From the NCBI GenBank assembly GCA_016213785.1, contig JACQZQ010000053.1, forward strand, positions 186,001 through 250,000: DNA of 64,000 nt, in the 5' to 3' direction. The notes beneath the pieces were generated by a model that was given only the letters and a program-made list of their open reading frames with translations, had not been told where the DNA came from and made no database searches. The DNA comes from Acidobacteriota bacterium. GTDB lineage: Bacteria > Acidobacteriota > Blastocatellia > Chloracidobacteriales > JADJPF01. Positions 25,970-35,469 of the stretch are shown one piece after another; the stretch's first letter is position 1; each line of letters opens with the position of its first letter. A program made the position numbers and the translations under genes.

Positions 25970-26878
25970 CTAAGATTTTGTTAACTCTACTTGCCCTACA
26001 CTAAGCCTATATGAACGATCTACTAAATAGCCTTTAGTAATTAGCTCTGAAACAATAGTTAAAGCTTCTTTATAATCAATAAAAGCCTCTTTACTAATAG
26101 CTTTATCGACAATATAGCCTGCTAGCCCGCCTCGCTCTCTACCTAAACAATGAGAAAGCGATTGAGGTGTATAACGTCCAGGAAATTGCATCACAATTTT
26201 AATTAATGCCTGAGATGCGGCCTCATTAGCTGGAATAGGTGCACATAAGTTGCGTACAGGTTGTTCAAATGCTGTTACTACAGGTCTTTCCTCATGATAA
26301 TTAAAGCGGTTTTGACGTGAGTATTCCCCTGAATAACCTGAATCAGTAACTTTTTTATAAAGCATTAATGCAACTACTACATCTTTTGCAGCATATTCAA
26401 GCTGTTCTTCTGATAATGGGCGAGTTGCCCAATTTGAGCGCTGATGTTTTTTATCTAACTCTATACCTAAATGACGCATTGCCATTGCAGCAAGTGAACA
26501 CGAACGCTCTTTAGCACGACGGGCGGCTAACATAGTATCAAAAACATTCTCTACAATAATATTAGCTAATTTTCTTAGTTTATTTACATCAAAGCTGGCA
26601 TTGTGAATGATTTTAAGAATATTAGTATTAAGTAGTATTTGTTGTAATGGTGCTAAGTCTAGTGAGGAAAAGCAATCTATAATCCAAACATCAACATTGT
26701 TTTCACTTGGGACTCCAATTTGAATTATAGAGACACGCTCAGCTGTCTTATCCCACCAATAAGCCGTTTCAATATCTAAACCAATTAAAGGTGTTTCATC
26801 TAATATTTCTTTTAGTGAAACAAGAGCTTTATCATCTTTTACTAGCTTTATTTGAAAAGGTATTTCTTTAGACTGCAT
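25970..26878 (-). CDS. RNase D-like 3'-5' exonuclease with C-terminal helical extension
   Basis: The DEDDy exonuclease motifs are complete: GLDIETAYW (Exo I), IIHNASFDVNKL (Exo II) and LEYAAKDVVVAL (Exo III, Tyr and Asp). These enzymes trim RNA 3' ends such as tRNA precursors. Instead of an HRDC domain, residues of about 225-300 look like a winged-helix unit (ALIKIVMQFPGRYTP, then DYKEALTIVSELITKGYL) recalling RecQ-type RQC helices; this match is tentative. The gene starts 68 bases after the propeller gene's stop with a terminator between them, so it probably has its own promoter. Confidence 0.85.
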   Translation of the reverse strand: MQSKEIPFQIKLVKDDKALVSLKEILDETPLIGLDIETAYWWDKTAERVSIIQIGVPSENNVDVWIIDCFSSLDLAPLQQILLNTNILKIIHNASFDVNKLRKLANIIVENVFDTMLAARRAKERSCSLAAMAMRHLGIELDKKHQRSNWATRPLSEEQLEYAAKDVVVALMLYKKVTDSGYSGEYSRQNRFNYHEERPVVTAFEQPVRNLCAPIPANEAASQALIKIVMQFPGRYTPQSLSHCLGRERGGLAGYIVDKAISKEAFIDYKEALTIVSELITKGYLVDRSYRLSVGQVELTKS

Positions 26879-26889
26879 TTTCCTTGAAC

Positions 26890-26921
26890 GAAAAAATGCC
26901 GAGAATAAAAAATCTCGGCAC
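26890..26921 (-). terminator. Rho-independent terminator
   Basis: In the leftward direction TGCCGAGA and TCTCGGCA (26897-26904 and 26913-26920) form an eight-base stem followed by six T (26891-26896). It ends the transcript of the propeller gene just before the RNase D-like gene. Confidence 0.82.
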
Positions 26922-26946
26922 CTTTTCTTTATATTAGGTAATAACT

Positions 26947-28536
26947 CTATCTATTTTTCTTAACTTTTTTAGTCTTAGCACTAAAGTCTACAGCATAAGC
27001 AAATCCACGAGGATCAGAGATCCAAAGACGATAATCGTATTTAGTGTTTGCTTTAAGACCGCTATCTACAAAAAGAGCTTTTCCATCAGCAGGAACTGTA
27101 GTGACAACTTTAAGCTGATTACCTTCAAAACGGCTAACTTCTACTTTAGAGCCTCTTAGCTGATCATTATGAAGACCAAAACCCCAAGATATTTCTATTT
27201 CCGTTGGCGAAAGAGCACGGCCTCCAGCAATACAAATAGGCCCAAGATTTAATACACCAACTCCAGTACCTAAAGCCCCTCCACCTACTAAGTTTATACG
27301 AGCATAAATATTAGTTGGCCCTCCAGCATTATCTATGGTCAAACGATCATTTGAAGTAAATGCTACTACATCACCATCATCGCTAATTACAGGGTCAAAA
27401 CTATCGCCTAAGCCAAAATCTCCTGTATCTTTAAGGCTAATTACTGTAGGTGTTTGAGTTGGGCCTAAATTTAAGTCAAAGATATAAATATCAGTAAAGC
27501 CATTCATATCATTAGGCGCTAAAGGTTGTGCTGCTGTAACTGCTAAAAAGCGTCCATTACGGCTTAAAGTTGGACGAGAATTACGGCTATTTTGTGAAGG
27601 AACTATAGCATTTACAGGAAAACGAACTGTGCTATTAGCCGTTCTTACTACAACATCTGAAGTAGTAGTTATATAGGCTACTGTACTACCATCCCCGCTT
27701 ACTACAGGTAAAGTACCGCTTGGTAAACCTTGTCCTAAAGGTTGAGCACTATTGGAACCAGAACGTTTAACAAAAATCTGTCCTGCGGAAGCAAAAACAA
27801 TTACTGTTCCATCTTCGCTAATAGAGGGGAAAAAGCAAGGAGATGTAAAAATATTTCCTTGAGCATCTTTACTTACTAAATCAATAGTTTGGGCTGCTCT
27901 ATTAAAAAGGAAAATATTACCTATACCAGAAACTTGATTCATGCTTTGAGTAGAAATATTAGTAGCTGTAGAAACAAAAGCTACCAAACTACCATCAGCA
28001 TTAACAGAAGGTGAACCACTACTTCCATTAGGAATGGTAGTAGGATCAAGTGGCCTGCTTACTAAAACTGTAGTGTTGGCTGCGCGATCAGCTAGGTAAA
28101 CATTAGGTTGTACAATTCCAACAGGTGCACCGCTTACTATGTCAGAAGCACTAGATTGGAAAACAACAACATTTCCATTACGGTTTATTGACGTTGCAAA
28201 ACCTTCTCTAGGAGCACCATCTACTTGTGAGCGACTAATAAGAGCACCTCCATCTGTTAGTCCTCTACGATCTCTAGCTACTGCTGGAAAACCTGTATTT
28301 GTAGGGTTATTGGTGACAGTATATGAAACAGTGTTGCTATCTCCACTGATAGAAGAATTTACCCCACCAACAAATGTACTATTAGTAGTATTATTTCTAA
28401 TTGGTGCGCTAATTAAAATAGTAGCTGGAGGTTGTTGACCTTGCCCATAGCAAACACTGCTTAAAAGCATTAATGTAGAAAAAGATAAAATAGAAGTTTT
28501 TAATAAGTTAGAAAAACGACGCACTCCTTGGAACAT
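26947..28536 (-). CDS. Secreted TolB-like beta-propeller with fibronectin type III end
   Basis: A signal peptide with the hydrophobic core SILSFSTLMLLSSVCYG is followed by about six PD40/WD40-like blades. Each has a pattern such as PSVNADGSLVAFVSTA, PSISEDGTVIVFASA or PVISDDGDVVAFTSN. The final 95 residues (LSPTEIEISWGFG to YDYRLWISDPRG) resemble a fibronectin III domain. The product is probably periplasmic or extracellular and may bind protein or polysaccharide. No enzymatic residues are evident. The ATG is preceded by GAGGAA, and the gene forms a single unit with its own terminator. Confidence 0.8.
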   Translation of the reverse strand: MFQGVRRFSNLLKTSILSFSTLMLLSSVCYGQGQQPPATILISAPIRNNTTNSTFVGGVNSSISGDSNTVSYTVTNNPTNTGFPAVARDRRGLTDGGALISRSQVDGAPREGFATSINRNGNVVVFQSSASDIVSGAPVGIVQPNVYLADRAANTTVLVSRPLDPTTIPNGSSGSPSVNADGSLVAFVSTATNISTQSMNQVSGIGNIFLFNRAAQTIDLVSKDAQGNIFTSPCFFPSISEDGTVIVFASAGQIFVKRSGSNSAQPLGQGLPSGTLPVVSGDGSTVAYITTTSDVVVRTANSTVRFPVNAIVPSQNSRNSRPTLSRNGRFLAVTAAQPLAPNDMNGFTDIYIFDLNLGPTQTPTVISLKDTGDFGLGDSFDPVISDDGDVVAFTSNDRLTIDNAGGPTNIYARINLVGGGALGTGVGVLNLGPICIAGGRALSPTEIEISWGFGLHNDQLRGSKVEVSRFEGNQLKVVTTVPADGKALFVDSGLKANTKYDYRLWISDPRGFAYAVDFSAKTKKVKKNR

Positions 28537-28726
28537 GTTTTCCTCGCTATTTATATAAATTTATTAGAACTAGTTTTGTAAGGATAAATCTATTTGGGTT
28601 AGTTTTTAGGATATGTGGCATTTTAGCCTTATCCTATCTATTGGCAATTATATACAGAATCATATTTATCACCAAACATTATTTACAATACAAATGGATT
28701 TAGGGTTTATCTCTTAAGTTACTTAT

Positions 28727-30460
28727 TTAGCCTTCAAATATAATTAATAAAAACATTAAGCCACTTAAAATAAATGAAAAAACACTTAATATCTGCCCAA
28801 CTATTGCCCAAGATTTATAATTATTGCCTATGTTATAAGTATGAATTAAGCGCAAAGCTTTACGAGAGAGGAAAAAAGACACAGGGCCTACAAATATCCC
28901 TAAACAAAATAAACTTAATACAGAAAGAGCAAAAGATAACATTGCACTAGTTTTAATTTTTTGAATTAGTGCTTCTTGCCCTTCTATTGATTGATTATAT
29001 GACTGATTATAGAGAGGATATTGAGCCATATTTTGTATCTGCATATTTGCTTGGGGATGATTTGGAGGGTTAGGATAAGGCGATCGACTAGGATCATTAC
29101 TAGGATCTCTATATGGATCCATATAAGGTCTAGGGGGCTGATTAGGGTAAACTTGCTTTTGTGGGCTAGGGTTATAAGGTTGAGGGTTTTGATAATTAGC
29201 TAAGTTATTTATATTGTTAATATTTGCAGCTAGCTTCACTTTAACATATAAATTCCCACGCTTAGTCTCTCCAACTAAAGGCATTCCTTGACCAGCTAAA
29301 GTAATAACTGTTTCATCCTTAGCTGTAAGAGGGATATTACAAGTAACTATTTGGCCGCTTAAGCTTAAAATACTTATATTTTGACCTAACTGGCTTGCAC
29401 TAATATTAGCTATGTAATAGAGATCATTTTCTTCTCTTTGAAAAGATGGATGTTGTCTAACTAAAACATTTACATAAAGATCGCCTGACTCTCCACCTTC
29501 AAAGCCTGCTTCACCTTCACCCACCATACAAAGTCGCTCACCATCTTTAATTCCAGGAGGAATATTTATATTAAAAGCTTTTTCACTAATAATTTTACTT
29601 TGACCCTTACAAGCACGGCATTTAGTTTTTTCATTTAACATCCCTTTTCCATAACAAGTAATACAAGTTTCTAGTTTAGGTATTTTTATAGAAACACTTG
29701 TCCCATTAAATGCTTCTTCTAAACTTATTTGTGTAGTGAAATTAAGATCGCTTCCTTTTTTAGTAGTTAAAGGCGGAGTAGAAACTGGTTCAAAAACTGG
29801 CTCCATAATTTGAGTTGGTGGGATAGCTTGCTCTACTAATTCACTAGATTTATTAAGCTCATTAGACTCAATAGTTTGATTAAAAATCATTGCGTTGCTA
29901 TCCATTGCTCTAGTATCAGCCTCTATAGCATTAGTTGAGTTTGCATTAGGATCTTCACTAGGAAGTATACTTTGTGTAATAATGTCTATAGATGTTGTTT
30001 GTTGTTCAGTAAATGGGCTAGTAGGCTTTGACTTAGGGAGTTCTAATTGATTAGTTGAGACAGGCAAAATTTTATTTTCATCTACTTTATTACTTAAAGA
30101 ACTAACCCAGTCCATTTTAATAATTGGATAAAACTCTCCTTTAACTTTAATACCTTTAACTAGATAGGTTAAATTATTTTTACCCTGATGCCAAATATCA
30201 GCCAAATACTTATCAAAAACCTTTTGCCCATAGTTTTCTTCATCACTTTGTTTAAAATCTATTGGTTCTAAAAAGCAACAAACTGCCCAAGCTCTATCAT
30301 TGGTTTTTAAGTGATAAATAATAGCTTTAGCCCCTAAAATACTTTCAACCAGACCATTAGATAAAATATTAGGAGTAGATTTAGATAACTCAAAATCTTG
30401 AAAACAAGACTCTGTAGTTTGTATTGCTTCTTGATAATCGGCTGGAGTAGGCCAGTACAT
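28727..30460 (-). CDS. J-domain-less DnaJ C-terminal fusion protein with two membrane spans
   Basis: Four parts are visible. Residues 1-120 (MYWPTPADYQEAI, RAWAVCCFL, VKGEFYPIIKMDWV) match a domain found at the start of some kinase-like bacterial proteins, function unknown. A low-complexity linker spans about 125-235. Residues 239-412 are a DnaJ C-terminal substrate-binding region with a reduced zinc site: two CxxC pairs (C266/C269, C281/C284) instead of four, then PPGIKDGERL and GDLYVNVLVRQHPSF. After a Pro/Tyr/Gln-rich segment two membrane spans (505-530 and 551-575) resemble DUF4190. No HPD J domain exists, so it cannot stimulate DnaK in the usual way. It may hold clients at the membrane. 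Confidence 0.75.
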   Translation of the reverse strand: MYWPTPADYQEAIQTTESCFQDFELSKSTPNILSNGLVESILGAKAIIYHLKTNDRAWAVCCFLEPIDFKQSDEENYGQKVFDKYLADIWHQGKNNLTYLVKGIKVKGEFYPIIKMDWVSSLSNKVDENKILPVSTNQLELPKSKPTSPFTEQQTTSIDIITQSILPSEDPNANSTNAIEADTRAMDSNAMIFNQTIESNELNKSSELVEQAIPPTQIMEPVFEPVSTPPLTTKKGSDLNFTTQISLEEAFNGTSVSIKIPKLETCITCYGKGMLNEKTKCRACKGQSKIISEKAFNINIPPGIKDGERLCMVGEGEAGFEGGESGDLYVNVLVRQHPSFQREENDLYYIANISASQLGQNISILSLSGQIVTCNIPLTAKDETVITLAGQGMPLVGETKRGNLYVKVKLAANINNINNLANYQNPQPYNPSPQKQVYPNQPPRPYMDPYRDPSNDPSRSPYPNPPNHPQANMQIQNMAQYPLYNQSYNQSIEGQEALIQKIKTSAMLSFALSVLSLFCLGIFVGPVSFFLSRKALRLIHTYNIGNNYKSWAIVGQILSVFSFILSGLMFLLIIFEG

Positions 30461-30543
30461 TATTAAGTCTCCTAAACACTTCAGATTACAAATATTTTTT
30501 AGATTTTTAGATTCTTTAGATGCCTGGGTTATGTGTAAATTTT

Positions 30544-30552
30544 TGTTATAAT
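30544..30552 (+). promoter_or_regulatory. Probable extended -10 promoter of the Rieske gene
   Basis: TGTTATAAT is a perfect TG-n-TATAAT extended -10 element, about 60 bases before the ATG at 30612. No good -35 hexamer is seen, which is common with extended -10 promoters. Confidence 0.45.
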
Positions 30553-30611
30553 GCCAGAAAATTATTTATTAAGAAATATTATTATTGTAGTAAGGATATT
30601 TTAGATTACTT

Positions 30612-31688
30612 ATGACATTTTCAAATTATATCTTTGACCCACGCATTGCTTTTGCTGATACTCTACCTTCTGATTGGTATCGAGGTGATGAAATCTTAAG
30701 GATAGAAAAAGAAAAAATATTTGCTAGAACTTGGCAATTAGTAGGCAGAGTTGATCAAGTCGCCAGTGTAGGTAATTACTTTACTGCAATAGTTGGTAAT
30801 GAACCTATTATAGTTGTATGCGGAAAAGATAATAAACTCCAAGCTTTTTCTAATGTCTGTCGCCATCGTGCAGGCCCAGTTGCTAAAGGCTCAGGTAAAA
30901 GAAATGTTTTGCAATGTAGCTATCATGGTTGGACTTATAGCTTAGCTGGGAAACTGCTTCATACCCCAGAATTTGACGGAGTTGAGTGTTTTGATAAAGC
31001 CAACTACTGTCTACCTCAATTTAAGGTCGAAACCTGGGGAGGCTTAATTTTTGTTAACCTTGACGTAAACGCAGTAAGCTTATCTGCTTATCTAGAAGAT
31101 CTGCCCAATCGTTTTGGTTATCATAATACCCCAGACTTAAAATTAGCAGCACGTAAAGATTGGTATGTAGATTGTAACTGGAAGGTGTATGTTGACAACT
31201 ACTTAGAAGGCTATCATATCCCTTTGGTACATCCAGGATTAAATCGTGAGCTTGATTATGGTAAATATGAAGTCGAAACTAAGCGTTATTACTCAATCCA
31301 ACATTCTCCTATAAAGGAGAATGCGACTCGTTTAGTAAAAGGGCAAGAAAATAGTAACCCAGCACAATATTTTTGGCTTTTTCCAAATTTAATGATTAAT
31401 GTTTATCCTGATAATTTTTCTACTAATTTAATTATTCCAATTAGTCCAAATAAAACACTTACAGTGTTTGAGTGGTATTTTCGTAATTCAGAAAATGAAG
31501 AGATTAAAAAAGAAGTTGAACGTGTAGTCAAATTTAGTGATGAGGTTCAAATTGAAGATATAGAAATTTGTGAAGCCGTTCAACGAGGTTTAGACTCACA
31601 TACTTATTATCAAGGTCGTTATTCAGTAAAGCGCGAAAACGGTGTACATCATTTTCACGCTTTACTGATGGAATATTTACAAAAATAA
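30612..31688 (+). CDS. Rieske non-heme iron oxygenase, alpha subunit type
   Basis: The Rieske cluster ligands are C83/H85 (CRHRAG) and C102/H105 (CSYHGW). The catalytic domain has the mononuclear-iron segment NYLEGYHIPLVHPGL. At 358 residues it is in the usual range for aromatic-ring or choline-monooxygenase-like alpha subunits. Such enzymes use electrons from a reductase to insert oxygen into a substrate; the substrate is not deducible. No ferredoxin or reductase subunit is adjacent, although the large oxidoreductase at 36372 shows that flavin/iron-sulfur reductases exist nearby. The gene stands alone and converges on the Uma2 gene. Confidence 0.88.
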   Translation: MTFSNYIFDPRIAFADTLPSDWYRGDEILRIEKEKIFARTWQLVGRVDQVASVGNYFTAIVGNEPIIVVCGKDNKLQAFSNVCRHRAGPVAKGSGKRNVLQCSYHGWTYSLAGKLLHTPEFDGVECFDKANYCLPQFKVETWGGLIFVNLDVNAVSLSAYLEDLPNRFGYHNTPDLKLAARKDWYVDCNWKVYVDNYLEGYHIPLVHPGLNRELDYGKYEVETKRYYSIQHSPIKENATRLVKGQENSNPAQYFWLFPNLMINVYPDNFSTNLIIPISPNKTLTVFEWYFRNSENEEIKKEVERVVKFSDEVQIEDIEICEAVQRGLDSHTYYQGRYSVKRENGVHHFHALLMEYLQK

Positions 31689-31702
31689 GAGCTACAAACT
31701 AT

Positions 31703-32428
31703 TTATAAAATTTCTGGGTCTATACCAAGCTCTTTTAATTTAGCTGCTAAGCGTTCAGCACGAGCTAGAGCTACTTCCTTTTCCTGACGCTCACGTTCTT
31801 TTTCCTGACGCTCATATTCAGCTAATTCTCTACCAGATAAAATAAGATTACCTTGGGAATCTGTCCAACGTAGCCAGGTATCTTGTTTGCTTTCAAATTC
31901 TCCTTGCCAAAGTGTTAGCCTAAGGTTAGGTAAAAGATCTTTATCACTAGCATATAGTTGATAAGTTCCGCCCTCAAGTTTATAGATAGTTAGAGCCTCT
32001 TTCATTATATGTTTCATTGGATCATAAATAATATAAACTTGAACTTTCATCCAAGCATAACGACCCAGTTTATCAGTATTTTCGCCTCCTTCTTTATTTG
32101 AGACAATTTCAAGTACTAAATCTGGAGGTTTACCAAATTCCCAAGTAAAGTAAGAACGATGTTCTTTTTTCCACCAGTTACCAGCAACCTCTACATCTAG
32201 ACTTATAAACATATCTGGAACAACAGGATTTTGTTTTACCCAGTTAAAAACGCCAACATTTGCTGCTGCTAAAAATTTACGCTCTTGGCCTATTTGCCAG
32301 CCACTATAAAGAGTTTCAACTAATAATCGCTGTTGTTTTTCTGATGGTAAATTATCCACAGGTGTATCATCCTCCGTTATTAAGTGGCTTACATCTAGCT
32401 CTATTTCACTTAGTAATTCTTTGGACAT
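31703..32428 (-). CDS. Uma2 family (DUF820) PD-(D/E)XK-like protein
   Basis: The core has the DUF820 pattern: PDMFISLDVE, PPDLVLEIVSN with the catalytic-type Asp and Glu, then YAWMKVQVYIIYDP. The end is a charged coiled coil (LAEYERQEKERERQEKE) leading to AKLKELGIDPE. Uma2 proteins have a restriction-endonuclease fold and are abundant in cyanobacteria and similar genomes; their role is uncertain, with DNA or RNA cleavage suggested. It is a single gene with no partner toxin, antitoxin or methylase beside it. Confidence 0.85.
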   Translation of the reverse strand: MSKELLSEIELDVSHLITEDDTPVDNLPSEKQQRLLVETLYSGWQIGQERKFLAAANVGVFNWVKQNPVVPDMFISLDVEVAGNWWKKEHRSYFTWEFGKPPDLVLEIVSNKEGGENTDKLGRYAWMKVQVYIIYDPMKHIMKEALTIYKLEGGTYQLYASDKDLLPNLRLTLWQGEFESKQDTWLRWTDSQGNLILSGRELAEYERQEKERERQEKEVALARAERLAAKLKELGIDPEIL

Positions 32429-32540
32429 AAAACTAAGGTGCTCCTAAATTATTTTGGTTGGAATTTTTATTTTGCAAGAATTTTGCTATTTTGTCTATAG
32501 TTTCCTTGTTAAATTTGCCTATAATTTTCCATAAAAATAA

Positions 32541-32585
32541 AACGGGCACTTTATTTTTATAAATTAATAAATTATAAAAATAAAG
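32541..32585 (-). terminator. AT-rich terminator-like hairpin
   Basis: CTTTATTTTTATAA (32549-32562) pairs perfectly with TTATAAAAATAAAG (32572-32585). In the leftward direction a T-rich tract follows after a GC-rich step (GTGCCCGTTTT). It probably ends the M16 peptidase transcript. Confidence 0.5.
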
Positions 32586-32623
32586 CACCTGCTAGTAGGT
32601 ATTAAAATGTAAGAAAAGTAAGC

Positions 32624-34027
32624 TTACTTAAAACCATCTTGGCTAATTTGTTTAGTATCAACTTGTGGAGCATATTTTTTTACCAAGTTAGATATTTCTT
32701 GGCTTTTACCTATTAACACAAAAACTAGATTTTCTTTTGGAAAATATTGTTTAATGATTCTTTGAGCATCAGCTAGAGTAAAAGCATCTATTTTTGCAAA
32801 AAACTCATTAATTTCTTTTTCATCTAACCCTGAAGATTCAATGTCTGTTAAGACTGCTGCTAGTTGAGAGCTAACTTCAATAGTATCTGGTGCAAATTGG
32901 CCTTTAATATAGGCTTTAGTCGATTTTAATTGCTCTTCAGTAATACCTTTTTCATGCAAACGATTAAGTATTTCTAAGGCTAAATCAATTGCTTGCTCTG
33001 TAGTAGCATTTTGAGTAAAGGTAGAAATTAGAAAGGGGCCAGGGACTTGATTTTGAGCAAATGAAGACCTTGCTCCATAAGTTAACCCTGTTCTAATTCT
33101 TAGCTCAGAGTTAAGTAAAGAGGTAAAACGTACCCCAAATAAAGTATTAACTATTTCTATTCCAACACGATCTGGATTAGTTTTAGAAATGCCAACATTA
33201 CCAATTACAAAAAAAGTTTGTGTAGTGTCTGGTTTATCAACTAATAATAACTTTTTACCCTTAAATGCTATAGGTTCAGCTAGTTTTGTTGGTGCTAAGA
33301 CTTTTTTATTCCATTGACCAAATCTAGTAGCAAGGGTTTTTTCCATCTCCAAGCTAGAAAAATCACCTACTACGGATAAAATTATATTAGATGGCCCATA
33401 GTAAGAATCATAAAACTTCACAATATCATCACGAGTAATGCTAGCTAGGGATTTTTCATCACCACTAACAGGTCTTGCATAAGGATGATTGCCAAAAAGA
33501 TAAGCATTATAATAGCGTCTAATGGCTGATTGAGCGCTATCTTTAGCCTCTTTTATATTACTAATACTTAGTTTTTGTAGCTTTTCTACTTCTGTTTGAG
33601 GGAAGTTCGAGTTAGTTAATACATCAAAGAAGACTTCTAGCATTAAATCTAAGTCTTTTTTAAGTAGTTCTCCTTGAGCGGAGGTTAAATCTTGTCCTGC
33701 ATCAAAGAAAAGCCCTATTCCAGCACCTTCTAGTTGAGCAGCGATTTGTTCAGCAGTACGATTTTTAGTGCCTTTACGCATTAAATCTGCTGTCATTGCG
33801 GCTAAACCTTCTTTGCCTATGGGATCTGAGGTGCTGCCAGCACCAATAGCCATATTAAAACTAATAAAAGGCACTTCGTGTTGTTCCATTAATAAAATAG
33901 TCATTCCATTTTCAAGAATAACTTTTTTGTAAGGAGGAAGCTTTAAGCTATTTGAATTAGTAGTTTGTGCAGAACTAAATCCTGTAAAGATAAGTAATGT
34001 TAAAATTAGTGAAATAAAATATTTCAT
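32624..34027 (-). CDS. M16 family peptidase-like protein, inactive partner
   Basis: This exported protein (signal peptide ending near GFSSAQ) has the M16 fold, but the zinc motif HxxEH is replaced by the stretch AAMTADLMRKG. The C-terminal half has the substrate-binding Arg/Tyr segment (LNSELRIRTGLTYGARS) that inactive M16 partners contribute. With the gene upstream it fits a two-subunit M16B protease of the periplasm, like bacterial pairs related to mitochondrial processing peptidase. A strong AAGGAGG lies before the ATG, and only nine bases separate it from the active partner. Confidence 0.88.
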   Translation of the reverse strand: MKYFISLILTLLIFTGFSSAQTTNSNSLKLPPYKKVILENGMTILLMEQHEVPFISFNMAIGAGSTSDPIGKEGLAAMTADLMRKGTKNRTAEQIAAQLEGAGIGLFFDAGQDLTSAQGELLKKDLDLMLEVFFDVLTNSNFPQTEVEKLQKLSISNIKEAKDSAQSAIRRYYNAYLFGNHPYARPVSGDEKSLASITRDDIVKFYDSYYGPSNIILSVVGDFSSLEMEKTLATRFGQWNKKVLAPTKLAEPIAFKGKKLLLVDKPDTTQTFFVIGNVGISKTNPDRVGIEIVNTLFGVRFTSLLNSELRIRTGLTYGARSSFAQNQVPGPFLISTFTQNATTEQAIDLALEILNRLHEKGITEEQLKSTKAYIKGQFAPDTIEVSSQLAAVLTDIESSGLDEKEINEFFAKIDAFTLADAQRIIKQYFPKENLVFVLIGKSQEISNLVKKYAPQVDTKQISQDGFK

Positions 34028-34036
34028 TTTTCCTCC

Positions 34037-35377
34037 TTATTGTTTATTTTCAGAGCTTTGTTGTTCAGTTTCTTGAATTGGTACTAAAGTAACAACGCTA
34101 CGGTTACGAGATGTAAAATATTTTTGGGCAATACGCTTAACATCTTCATTTGTTACTTTGGCAAAATCATCAGGGGCAGAGAGTAGTTTTTTATAATCTC
34201 CAAAATAAACTTCATAAGTTCCTATGGTGTTAGCTTTGCCTGCAATGGTTCTTAATTGAGAGTAAAAGCCAAATAGTAAAATATTTTTAGCTTTTTTTAG
34301 CTCTTCTTCAGTAATACCACTAGTTTTAACTTTTTCTAACTCTTCATAGATAGCTTTTTCTACCAAATCAGAGGATGTTCCTGGCTGGATTTGGCCGTAG
34401 AAAGTAAAAAGTGTTGGGTCTATATCAAAATCTATCCCACCACCTATAGAAAGCACTGTTTGATCCTTGTCTACAAGGCGTTTATAGAGTCTTGAACTCT
34501 CACCAGAAAAAAGAACAGTTTCTAAAACTCTAATAGGGTAAAACTCTGGATTATTAGTTGCAGAAACATGATAGCCAATAGCAATTGCAGGGACTTGAGC
34601 CGCTTTTTCTACTTTGATTCTACGTTCACCTAATTGTTCTGGCTCAACTGTAGTAATAGTTGCTGGTGGATTATGTGGTTTAATTGGCTCAATATATTTT
34701 TCTGCTAACTTAATTACTTCAGAAAATTGAACATTTCCTGTTACTACCATTGTTGCATTTGAAGGAGAATAACCAGCTTCAAAATGTTTACGTAAATCTT
34801 CTAGCGACCATTTTTCAATATCAGAAGGCCAACCCACTACAGGCCATTGATAAGGATGAGCAACAAAAGCGCTTGCCCAAAGCTGTTCATCTAAAATAGA
34901 TAAATTATTGCTATCAACAGAGTTACGTCGTTCAGAATAAACAACGCCTCTTTCTGACTCAACAATTTTAGGGTCAATACTTAAATTTTCTATTCTATCA
35001 GCTTCTAAATCAAAAATTAGTTCAAGTTGTGAAGAGGGAAACCAATCTTGATAAACTGTTAAGTTACGGTTTGTATAGGCGTTATTTGTTCCGCCATTAG
35101 ATTCCATAACACGGTCAAACTCACCTGGGCCATATTTCTTTGCCCCATTAAACATCATATGTTCAAAGAAATGTGAAAGTCCTGTTGTTCCAGGGCGTTC
35201 ATTTCGCGAGCCAATACGGTAGAAAATATACATTGCTGCATTAGGGATAGAATTATCTTCATGAACTAAAATTTTCATCCCGTTTTTTAGTGTATGTGTT
35301 TTAATATCAATATTTTGTGAATATGCTACAGATGTAGCTAAAATTGTTAGTACTATTGCAAGAAAAAATTTTTTCAT
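34037..35377 (-). CDS. M16 family zinc metallopeptidase, active subunit
   Basis: A signal peptide (FFLAIVLTILATSVAYS) precedes the catalytic N-terminal domain with HFFEH (H69, E72, H73) and the downstream Glu in PKIVESERGVVYSERR. ATMVVTGNV and the second-half M16C region are present, giving the full 446 residues. The enzyme degrades or processes peptides in the periplasm. It is transcribed first, with the inactive partner following at nine bases, so a heterodimer is likely. GAGGT precedes the ATG. Confidence 0.92.
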   Translation of the reverse strand: MKKFFLAIVLTILATSVAYSQNIDIKTHTLKNGMKILVHEDNSIPNAAMYIFYRIGSRNERPGTTGLSHFFEHMMFNGAKKYGPGEFDRVMESNGGTNNAYTNRNLTVYQDWFPSSQLELIFDLEADRIENLSIDPKIVESERGVVYSERRNSVDSNNLSILDEQLWASAFVAHPYQWPVVGWPSDIEKWSLEDLRKHFEAGYSPSNATMVVTGNVQFSEVIKLAEKYIEPIKPHNPPATITTVEPEQLGERRIKVEKAAQVPAIAIGYHVSATNNPEFYPIRVLETVLFSGESSRLYKRLVDKDQTVLSIGGGIDFDIDPTLFTFYGQIQPGTSSDLVEKAIYEELEKVKTSGITEEELKKAKNILLFGFYSQLRTIAGKANTIGTYEVYFGDYKKLLSAPDDFAKVTNEDVKRIAQKYFTSRNRSVVTLVPIQETEQQSSENKQ

Positions 35378-35469
35378 GCTTTACCTCAAAACTTAAAATT
35401 TAGGGGAGGAATGCAAAGTGATTTATTTTAAATAAAGTTAATGGTATGAGTAAATAACTAACTCGAAGA

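Noticed and set aside
31703..32428. Reading the Uma2 protein as part of a defence system
   Set aside because: No methylase, toxin/antitoxin or other defence gene nearby; it appears isolated.
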